A DNA stretch of 37,556 nucleotides from positions 292,492-330,047 of the forward strand of contig CABFPE010000744.1 in the NCBI GenBank assembly GCA_900660155.1, read 5' to 3'. The position numbers were made by a program, and so were the translations under genes. Positions within the stretch are counted from its first letter, which is position 1. Each line of letters begins with the position of its first letter. Below are positions 20,207-29,625 of the stretch, one piece after another. The DNA is from Hofstenia miamia (Eukaryota > Xenacoelomorpha > Acoela > Hofsteniidae). The notes beneath the pieces are model-generated. The model ran no database searches and was not told the origin of the DNA. It saw only the letters and a list, made by a program, of their open reading frames with translations.

Positions 20207-22016
20207 GTAAACTAACGTAACTAGGATACTTCTTTAAGACTGGTAATAAAAGAGAAACTCCTAAGCATTTTATTTCAATGTCAACTAAGCTGTTATTTGC
20301 AAATTTTTCCATCAATTCATATAATACATGAAGGCCTGATACGGTCGAATAATCGTAAAGATTACAAAATGTTTGATATTGATGAAAATCAATTGTCAGT
20401 AAAACTTTATTGACCAGCGTGAGAGTGACTCAGAGTTGGCTAAAATTGTACTGCAAGGAGGGCTATAGCCCACCATTGTGACTACGTTCTTGTAACCATA
20501 GCTACACATTTTTGAAAATCATTCATTTTTCAAGTTTGATTCTAAGTTCCTCTGCTGTGTAAAGTATAAATCTCATTACATTAATCGAAGAGGTATTGAA
20601 ATGGAATTGTAATGGATTTCTACAAAATATTTAATTTCTGAACAAATACATTTTAAAACGTGTGTGAATACGTAAGAAATATAAATGGATTTTGTAATGA
20701 CATTTTTTCTTTACAATATAATATTACAACGCTAAATTATATTTATAAAAATAATGTCAATTTGACTTATCATTGAACGCTGTTGTATATGATAGAATTA
20801 TAGAAAACAAGCTAATTTTGTTTTTAATTTTATTGGCAAATTAAATTATTATTAAAAAATTCTTCGTAACTGATTGCAACTACATTTAACGAATATATTA
20901 GTCACAACCACTCAGTTGATTAATGGTGCAAACATCAAAACCCTTGAGTTTTACTATTTGCTCTTTGAATGGGAACTTAAGTTGCTTTAAAAATGTGTAT
21001 TATCTAATAAATTTTAAAATTTGATCACATTTTAAAAGGTTTATAAGTTTACAATTATTTTGAAATTTTCAATCTAAGGGATGTTTGCCGCCCAAATGTA
21101 TTTACTTAATGTGTTACGATTTCACTAAATAGCTTTTTTTACTAACAGAAATCAGAGGCTCAGTAGTATTGTAGTCAAACTGAATTAAATCGTTTTCCTT
21201 TTTAGAATAGCTAGTACTCCCAGGACAATTCATTGCATTTGACCAATTTTTACAAATTAAAAGTATTTGATTTTTGTTAGTGATATTTTTATGAAACTTG
21301 TTTTGAATTTAGTTTATAATGCGTCCAAATAAAATTGAAACTGTGGTGACAAATGTTTTTTCGTCAAATATGGGTTGAGGAATTTCCAACTATTTTGTTC
21401 TCGTAAAATTTGATTTTCATGAATGTTGGCCAAGAAAACCCCATAAAAATAATCCCCCAACTAACTATATAATGTATCAATTCAATATATAATTCAGGCA
21501 TCGTATGATGATCCTGGTTTGCTATTGTGAAATATATATATTTATCCACACCACTTTTTTTTACTTGAACTATATGATTACATTCGGATTAACCATTCTA
21601 CAGATGTATTTTCAAATAATGAAAAAAAATTATTCGTTTGTAAAACGATTCGCACCTTTGTATACAATTGCAGTTTAAATTTTACAGTTAATTGCTTAGA
21701 GGCATGTCTCCAGTTAAATTTTTGTAGTGTTTACTTCTAATGTCTCTTCACATCTGTGAATGTTGGATGGTGCTAGGGTAACAGCATTTCATTAAAAACC
21801 AGAAAATTCTCTGATAATGTCAAATTAATAAATTATTCAAAAGTTTTTGTTGAATCAACTTTATGGGAAAAACAATTTCAATTTCTGCAATTTTTTAAGT
21901 CACACGCAACTATTTAACATTCGACAAAATATGTTTGAACGAAAGGTCAGACATATTTGCGTACAAAATTTTTGAAGCCATTCTATTGCCTAAATTGATA
22001 TCGAAAGAAAAATTTA
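20207..22016. other. Probable intron or intergenic
   Basis: AT-rich, no supported gene, no clear repeat. Reads as ordinary non-coding sequence. Confidence 0.4.
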
Positions 22017-22040
22017 ATCTTGGTATGTACTTACCAAGAT
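22017..22040. repeat. Short hairpin, 9-bp arms
   Basis: ATCTTGGTA and TACCAAGAT are exact inverted repeats around a 6-nt loop. Confidence 0.7.
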
Positions 22041-22055
22041 GCTTAAAATAACGTA

Positions 22056-22454
22056 CATAGCGGCATATCAAAGAGTATATAGCGAAATATAAAAAAATAA
22101 ATGGAATTCTGTATTACTATGGATGGTCATTAATGGCTATATTTATTCAAATTTTAACTATATCTGTGCAATATACTAATAGTTTGCCAACTTTCGTCTG
22201 AATTGTTTACATTGCTGAGTAATTATTTAGCTATACTTAGGCGGCCATTTTCAATAAAGATTATCTTTGTGCTGAAGCAGTTCTTCTTATAGTAGTAGGT
22301 ACATCCATTGCCACCACTGTGGGCGTCATAATCATATTATCAATAAATTTTTTAACCAATAAAAAATCTAACTTGTACATAGCGACACATAAACTTCACA
22401 AAATGCAAATAGCGACATATATATTTTGTTAGTACCTACTACATAGTGACATAA
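22056..22454. repeat. Cluster of ATAGCGACATA words
   Basis: Five variants of ATAG(C/T)G(A/G)CATA lie at about 22056, 22078, 22378, 22408 and 22441, with an inverted relative (TATGTCACT) near 22526. This resembles subterminal binding-site repeats of a DNA transposon, but terminal repeats were not pinned down. Confidence 0.5.
22241..22432 (+). CDS. Open frame with a predicted membrane helix (tentative exon)
   Basis: After an acceptor-like atacttag there are 63 open codons to a TAG. They start AAIFNKDYLCAEAV and continue into a hydrophobic segment (LLIVVGTSIATTVGVIIIL) ending in a basic NKK, like a single membrane span with a cytosolic anchor. No ATG at its start, so it would have to be an exon. 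A weak internal donor (GTACAT) is at 22299. The downstream half overlaps the ATAGCGACATA repeats, which argues against strong conservation. Function unknown. Confidence 0.25.
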   Translation, partial: AAIFNKDYLCAEAVLLIVVGTSIATTVGVIIILSINFLTNKKSNLYIATHKLHKMQIATYIFC

Positions 22455-22480
22455 TATACTATATATTTTATAATAGTTAT

Positions 22481-22827
22481 TTTTTCACGAGAGTGATCTG
22501 AACATTGTCACACTATTTTATATTAAAATATGTCACTGTGATTAATTGTTATCACGAGAGTGCTCCTAGTTTCATCGTAACATTATATTTTCAATCAAAA
22601 ATTATTTTGTTAATGCCCAATCGTCCTATTTTGCAGAGACGAAAATAATCGCTCTGAAATTAACCACGCGATGCTCAAATATATCAACACTGTCATGTAT
22701 TTCTATGAAAACACACTGCAGGCCATTCTTAGTAATGACCAGAGCGTTTAAGTTAAAACAATGCTACCAAAGGCCAGGAGTGGTGCTCTAAGACCAAGTA
22801 ATTTTGTCAGAGCGCTCTCGTAAAAAT
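22481..22827. mobile_element. Possible MITE with 20-bp imperfect inverted ends
   Basis: TTTTTCACGAGAGTGATCTG (22481-22500) matches the reverse complement of 22808-22827 at 16 of 20 positions. A third, direct copy of TCACGAGAGTG is at 22552. Borders and target duplication are not defined. It overlaps the candidate exon at 22637, so one of the two calls may be wrong. Confidence 0.3.
22637..22751 (+). CDS. Candidate exon (unrecognised)
   Basis: Acceptor cctattttgcag opens onto a protein-like frame reading DENNRSEINHAMLKYINTVM then YFYENTLQAILSNDQSV and a stop at 22749-22751. An internal donor (GTAATG at 22732) would end it earlier in phase 1. Composition is that of a soluble helical protein. 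Product unknown. Confidence 0.35.
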
Positions 22828-23151
22828 GCACTACTCATGATTGATTGCATTTGTTGCATATTTGAGGTGTCAGTGTTCAATTTGCATAGTGCTATTGCGT
22901 GTTTTACTGGCCCAATTTCAGCTAGTTACAAGTCATTGTAAGTTTAGTTAGGTATTTGTTCCCTATGAGTAAATATGAAGTTTTTGAGATATCTGATTTG
23001 AAAATTGTTTTCTTATTACATTTCACTTCAAAAAAAATTAAAGTTAGTGATAACAGAAAATAGCATTGATTCACTATTTTTAAAATTTGCAGAATGAATT
23101 TCTAAGCTTATGTATTTATTGGGTTAAAAACCATGCTTTTCATGAGTGCAG
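22828..23151. other. Non-coding
   Basis: No feature seen. Confidence 0.4.
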
Positions 23152-23208
23152 ACTTCCCCTGAGTATCTTATTTCTATAAGAAGCGTGAACCTTAAAACTA
23201 GAAACTTT
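23152..23208 (+). CDS. Candidate internal exon, 57 nt, phase 0-0
   Basis: Acceptor catgagtgcag, donor GTAAGC. Only the phase-0 frame is open: TSPEYLISIRSVNLKTRNF. Symmetric and compatible with the phase-0 exons at 20078 and 25424. Short, so chance is possible. Confidence 0.32.
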
Positions 23209-23578
23209 GTAAGCGCATCGCATGAGAATAATATTTTTACAGAATTACATTACACTTACAGAAAAAGCTTTGTTTTTTGTAAATCAACTTATTCTGAAAA
23301 TAAAATCTTCCTTATTTTCTATTACGAAAATGTTTTATTTCTTAATAAAAAATTTGATTTCATATTTTAAGACAAAATTATATGATAGTTAACTTTAGTG
23401 CTGATGCATAAGAACGCTTTGTGCAAAGTTACAACACTGAAACTTAATTTTTTCAACAAATGTATAATTTTAGGTTATATTCATTCAAAAAGTGATTTGT
23501 ATATCTAATTAAAATATCGAAACTTAATCGCGTTTTTCATCGACCAATGTTATTTGAGTATTATGTATACATAAACAC

Positions 23579-23617
<39 letters not shown>

Positions 23618-25423
23618 TGGTGAATTGTAACTTACTAATGAGAAATTGCAATTACAAAATACTAGAAGTGTGAATTTTGAATGCTACAAAGCACCATTTT
23701 CAAGTATGGTAATTTAGGTGCATTTTAAAAGAAAAGATTTTAATTCTTTTAATAGCATTTAAATATGACGCTTAATGCATTTTGAAATTTTTTTTAAATT
23801 GCACTGAGTGAATTTTTTCCTTGGCTTCACATATGCTGATGTTCTGTGAAATTTCCCATGTATTCTTGCTTTGCAATAAATTTTTTTACTAAGGGATTAA
23901 TTATTTAAGTTATTGCAAATCAGAACTTAACAAAATTGACAATAGAAAATCAAATTTAAAATCTGGTGCGGTAACACATTAAATATGTGGCTTTACCACT
24001 GCCCGACATGACAGTGGAGTATTTTAACAATTCTAAAATCATGTCACCAAGTATTACAAAGTTGGACATACAATAAGTATGGATCACACATTCACATTAA
24101 ACCTTAATATTGTCCACTTACAGATGCAACTGCTGCTTATTTATATTATGTTAATTTTGTATCAGTGTTGAAACGAACTCTTTGAGTAAGGCTAAACTTT
24201 TTAACGTTTACTTTCAACAGTAACTCTTTTTACGTAATAATTTTTTAAATATTAATGCTTAATATACATTTAAATATAAAACAAGTTTACAACCGTGTGA
24301 AATTGTACGTTGTCTAATGATTAATATTCGAAATAAAGAAGAAAATTAACTCAATTTCAAGAAATTACATTAAAAGGGTTTTTTTATGATCTGCAAACAG
24401 AGTTCAAATGAAATTGATAACACATCAACAGAGACCATGGAAAACTACAATTCCAATATATGTGTAAACTTTGTTACAAATCACCAATATATGTATATCA
24501 ATATCTCTATATAAAGGACAATTAGGCTTGAAATTTAGTAAATCCAATTGGGCACTTGTTTTAAAAAATTCAGAAAATATTATTTGAAAAACAAGAAAAA
24601 TCTTGTTGCATCATAGTAAGCGAATAGACTGATTTTGCCCAATTTTCCATCACTAAAAATATTTTAAATGGTTTTTTTCTAAACATTAAATTTCTTTTAT
24701 CTTAAGCTAGAAACTATTCTTTTGATTTTAAAATGAAATTTGTAAAGTACTATTGCAAGAAATAAATTACTCCAGAGTAGAATTTCACGATGAAATTATA
24801 TTAGAAAAAGTCTTGAACATATTAATATAATATACATAACTTTCATGAAATTTCAAGATAGTTTTTCAAATCCAAAATTTTTTTTGTGAGTGTAAAGAGA
24901 TTCTTCTTATAGCCTGCAAGTGAATGAATAGACACCGAATTAAGAATAAAACGCAGTAACTCTCTGCAATCTCAATTCCGCTTTGTTACTAAGAACATTG
25001 GGCCTTGACTTACAGTTTAAAGTTTTTATAATAAATGAGTGTATTATTCACACATTCCAATAGTCATGTTTTAAAATCTTAAAAATATAGAAATCACTTA
25101 CTTGTATAGAGTGTTTTAGTAGTTCGAATAAAGTCCAAGTATTGAATTTTTCGACACTCAATAAATGCAAAGTTTTTTTTGAAATTTATGTCAAAAAGTA
25201 TTTTTGCTTGCTATAATTAACATCCAGATCCAGTCTGTGGTCTCACGATCTACAGTTATGCTCGGTTAGATATTTATTATTTACATACAATTTGCTAAAC
25301 GTATTATTTCGATTAATATTAATAATTTAATACCACCTGCTATCCAAGTCAAGGAATTTTCTTACTTTTAAAGATACAATCAATTTACTGTGCTAATGAG
25401 TCGACTTTATTTTCTTGCAATAG
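23209..25423. other. Probable intron/intergenic; TA microsatellite and one weak terminal exon
   Basis: Contains (TA)n at 23580-23612. A further splice-bounded frame at 24124-24185 (acceptor tccacttacag, reading ATAAYLYYVNFVSVLKRTL and a TGA just before GTAAGG) looks like a terminal exon but is short. Otherwise AT-rich with no signal. Confidence 0.3.
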
Positions 25424-25507
25424 GAGTTGAAGATGCCAATAGATTTGACCAAAAGTTATGGATGGGTTTGTGCTAAAATTGGAATTGAGAAATTAGACCA
25501 ACTGCAG
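25424..25507 (+). CDS. Candidate internal exon, 84 nt, phase 0-0
   Basis: A strong acceptor (tttcttgcaatag) and a CAG/GTGACT donor bound a phase-0 frame of 28 codons: ELKMPIDLTKSYGWVCAKIG then IEKLDQLQ. The composition is convincingly protein-like for this AT-rich region. Symmetric exon on the same strand as the others. I do not recognise the family. Confidence 0.45.
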
Positions 25508-26183
25508 GTGACTTTGTTGTCAGTTAATGTCAAACCGTACATTTTTATTTTCGTATAATAGAGTTTTTTGTGAAAATATATATATTTATATTGTTTGCAA
25601 TTCTACGAAAGTTATAAACACAGTGACGGAAACTTTACAAAGAAGATGGGTGTCTCAATTTATGAAGTATCGAAATTATCAATCATTTCCCATTACTATC
25701 CATTTTTTAAAATATTTTCTATTAGAATTTTTAAACGAATTCAAATTTTATATTATATAATATAATAATAATTTTATTGTTGAGAACAGCAGGTGATATT
25801 AATTTATTAATATTAAGGAGGCCGATTTTCAAAAGTATCATGAGTGTGATTGTGTCTGAGAATTATCAAAAAACTTAAATTATTTGGATACCTAAGCCTC
25901 AATGATTAATTGATTGCCCCATTATTCTTTGCATTATTATCGTTTGGTCGGTGCGCCATTAACGTTCAACAGTAAGCGAATAAAGAAGTTTTCTTAGCAT
26001 AAATGGTTTAATTGCACATTCAATACTAAATACAATATTCGAAGTTTTTATTCGACAAAATCTTTCAAATATAAAATGAAATGTATAAACTAACTGCTTT
26101 TACGATCTATTTTTTGACAGATTATAATATTTCAACACTATTTTAGATTCATTGTTTATGATACGAATAAAATTGAGAATATT
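25508..26183. other. Probable intron/intergenic
   Basis: No supported feature. Confidence 0.4.
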
Positions 26184-26191
26184 GGGTGAAT

Positions 26192-26563
26192 CAGACTTGT
26201 CAACGAGCCAAATATTTAAACTCGGCTTGGCTTGTTTTACCTTTTATTTTTGGCTCTTCTTGGCTCGGCTTGCCGCATAGGACCAATCAATGAGGCTCGT
26301 TTGAGTTCGATATTTTTTTAAGAAATATTACGCTCTCAGAATTTTTTGACAGCTCTTCCCATTATTTAATAAACTTTTTAAAGTACGATTACAAAAAGGT
26401 ATACTGAAATAAAAAATAAGAAAAATTGCATAAACAAATTTCAAAACAGAACTATACATTTGTTTTGGCTTAATAAAAGCTCGTTTTGGGCTTTTGGTAT
26501 ATCCAATGCAGTGTTTTTAAGATTGGCTTGACTCGTTGGAAGCTCGGCTCGTTGACAAGTCTT
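26192..26563 (-). mobile_element. CGAGCC-family hAT-type MITE, nearly complete
   Basis: 372 bp with terminal inverted repeats: CAGACTTGTCAACGAGCC at the left and GGCTCGTTGACAAGTCT at the right. Many GGCTCG/CGAGCC and GGCTTG/CAAGCC words are clustered just inside both ends. The flanks GGGTGAAT (26184-26191) and GTTTGAAT (26564-26571) agree at 6 of 8 positions, as expected for the 8-bp target duplication of hAT elements. The interior has no coding capacity. It is the inverted relative of the truncated copy at 1400-1716. Confidence 0.75.
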
Positions 26564-26571
26564 GTTTGAAT

Positions 26572-29485
26572 TGAGTTTGTTAACATTATTATTGGCTCAT
26601 TGTTGGATTTGTTATTAGCCTTTAATGGCCCAGAAATAATACTACATCTGTTTGCTTGTGTGAGTGAGCGCATTGTCGAATTAGATTATACTAAAAAATT
26701 AAACAATTTTTTAAAAAAAATTCAAATTCCAAAATTCATTAAATCAGTGTTGATAAAATCAAGAAACCATCAAGAGTGACAGATTGGTTGTCTCATACTG
26801 ATTTGTAATTTCATAGTAAGTGCAAAGGTTAAATTTAGTAAATGTTACCAACTGGATTATATTTCACAGGCCAAATTCTACATATTTTTCAACATACTAT
26901 AAATTTGAACTTTTAATGTCATTGATAATAATTGTGTTTCATTAAATTGAAACGTTAATTATCGATTTAAATCTTATTTTTCATAGTGTTTAGGAAATTG
27001 AGTTGATATATCGGAAAATACTATGCATGATTTTTTTATTTAGAAGAGTTCTAGTGATCGATAAATAACATAAACTAGTTTTAATCTAACTTTTTTATGT
27101 AGCTTTGAGTTCATTAAAATTTTCAGTATATCTAATATCAATATCATATGGTATGGTTCAAAAATAACGCAAAAATTACACCTGAACCACCCCATAGATT
27201 AATTACTCCAAGATAAAATGTCATTTTAGTCCAAAAGCGTTGATGAGTGAAAACATCATTTAAGAGAGTTTCAATTTTTTCTTCTTACTTAGATACTGCA
27301 GTTCACCAATCTAAAGAAAAGGCTAGTTTTATTTTGACTTATACAAGTTCTGTTATGAAAGTCTGATGAAACGATAAACGAACTTCTGCATTTAAACGAG
27401 TGTCTAAAATTTATCACAAACGAATGCTTTATTTCGGTTGTAGTAAATAAATGGATCTATTGACGAGAATTTCTTTTGGAGTAGACAAGCCATTCCATTA
27501 AATTGAATTGTTAGGAGCTAAGTTTCAATAGTGGTGAAGGAAATTTAAATTTTAAATAAAATATGTTTTAATATAGCAATGCCAAAATAGAGTTTATGCA
27601 GGTACATTGTCCATTGACTAATGGACCTTTGGATTATATATGTTGATTAATTGCACAATTCATGTAGACAGTAGAACTCTATGAAAGATGAACGCAAAAC
27701 ATAATGCTGACAAAGACCAAAGAAAGTTTCAGTGTTCGTATTATTAATCACTAACATACTCACTAGGTGTTCTAATTTCTGCTTGATCGATTTTTTATGC
27801 CAGCCCACATAGTTCCATTGTCTTCATTACAACTCTTATTCAATTTTTTGTTAATATTTTCTCATGTGAAATCATGGCACTAGTTTTTTGACAAAATTAT
27901 TAAAATGGTGGTTCTTTTATATTGAAATATTTAATATCGACCAGTAATCCTATCGGCCTAGATGATCTCACAGAGTCCTCAAGTTTTTCTTAAGATTTAG
28001 GCAAAATTGATGACAGATTTGGAAAAAAAAATTTAGTATGAACGTCAAAGTAATTTTTGCTTTTGGATAAATTCCAAAGATTCAAAGTGTCAATGAAGCG
28101 TTTACTTTGTAAATTGCAAGATCGACTACATTTTGATGTTGTTTCTCTAAGTTGATCTCCAAAGGGAGCAATTTAGAAAAAAAATTAATTTTCCGAAATC
28201 CGAACCTTATTAATGATTGCAAAATACATTTGTGCTCACTAGATGGCATCATGCAATGAATTTGCAAAAATTTTGACTATTTCTCGAAATATTCTTTGAT
28301 AAAAATATATTTGTTTCAATAATCACAGTCACTTGAATTACTTGAAAGACCGAGCTACAATTGATCTTTAATAGGTAGTTCACTTGCTAATAACAAAAAG
28401 TCATACGTTTTACTAGTAGCCAATGAAAATTGCCTTTCCTTCATGTATACCTAAAAGCAATGCATTTTCGCATCTAGGTATTCTTTGAATATATTTTGAC
28501 GTATACCCAGCGTCCCCTAAGCATTTTCACATGTAATACCACTTATGTTACTAATTTAATTGATTTTTCATAAATTGTATTTCAAATCTTTAACCTCTAC
28601 TTTCTTTTCTATTCCTTGTTTTCATATATTTAATCTCTTTCAATTTCGCTTTTAAATTTACGAGTTTAAATGTGTGGCATGTAGTTTCAGGATTTTATTT
28701 TGATTTTTAGTGAAAACTTTTTTGCAGTGGAAGCTGGTATATTTGAAAAATTATAGTGAGAAATGCTTAGTAAGTAATGACATCGTATGTTTTCTTGTTT
28801 TTTATGATGAAGCCTGAAAAAGTTTAGCCTCCAGTGTGATGAATGATGACCTTACAATTTCCTTACTGACATTTTTGAAACAATTTTTAAAACTGAAACC
28901 AATCATCAATTAGATTTGATTGCATTGATTTGTTTTCATCTGATATTTCAAACTTATAAATGTGTTCAAATAATTGTCAACAGCAATTAGAATACTAAAC
29001 TGTCTGTTTCGGCCCATTTTCCCCTGTATATGTGTGTGTAATAATATGTCTTCATAAAATACATGGCCTAAGATCTAGGGTTGTAAAACATTTATAATTT
29101 TTATCAGCGCAAACTTGATGTTTTATGTTTATAGGAAATATACAATGCGATTTTGTTTATCCTTTTCGGAAGTTATTTTTCTGTCGAAGAATGTTTAATT
29201 TACAGAATTTAGCGTTCATTAACATCATTAAAGTATTGCCATTTCTAAATTTACTAGCTACACACGGAATCTCAGATAAAAAAACCATATAATAATAAAC
29301 TATGAATCTTAAAATAACCGGGACTGAATTCCGAAAAAATTTAGAAAATGGGTGGAAATTCCGGCATTACAAACCCAAGACCACCGTTATTTTTTCCCAA
29401 TTTCATTTCTATTTTCTTTGCCGACATTAGAAACACTAAATTATTAAGGGATCTAAAGATATTCAAACGAGTTTATCTTCTAGTA
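26572..29485. other. Non-coding with two microexon candidates
   Basis: Mostly AT-rich with no long frame. Two splice-bounded short segments stand out. 26783-26815 has acceptor gagtgacag and donor GTAAGT (33 nt, phase 0, IGCLILICNFI). 28728-28769 has acceptor cttttttgcag and donor GTAAGT (42 nt, phase 0, WKLVYLKNYSEKCL); the second has excellent signals on both sides. No terminator, RNA gene or other repeat seen. Confidence 0.3.
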
Positions 29486-29486
29486 G

Positions 29487-29494
29487 TATAAAAC
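29487..29494 (+). promoter_or_regulatory. TATA-like box upstream of the SLC22 gene
   Basis: TATAAAAC lies 132 bp before the 3' splice site and 139 bp before the ATG. It would place a start site near 29515-29520, leaving about 100 nt to be removed by cis- or trans-splicing. Only a sequence match. Confidence 0.3.
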
Positions 29495-29559
29495 ACTTTC
29501 ACTTGTTTGTGTGTGTGTTTGATATCTATATGCGTGATGCTTATTTTTCTTAACATTTT

Positions 29560-29616
29560 CTTATGTAATTCTTATGTAATTCTTATGTAATTCTTATGTA
29601 ATAATTCTTATGTAAT
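29560..29616 (+). promoter_or_regulatory. Five TTATGTAA octamers (D-box-like tandem array)
   Basis: TTATGTAA occurs at 29561, 29572, 29583, 29594 and 29608 as part of an 11-bp tandem unit, with the last spacing 14. The octamer equals the core of the PAR-bZIP/NFIL3 site (RTTAYGTAAY). The array ends directly at the pyrimidine tract of the splice site before the ATG. Whether it binds a factor is inference; single octamers also occur elsewhere in this AT-rich window. Confidence 0.55.
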
Positions 29617-29623
29617 GTTTCAG
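29614..29623 (+). promoter_or_regulatory. 3' splice site two bases before the start codon
   Basis: AATGTTTCAG is a good acceptor and is followed by AG and the ATG at 29626. A 5'UTR intron or a spliced-leader acceptor would both place the mRNA start almost at the ATG. Confidence 0.5.
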
Positions 29624-29625
29624 AG

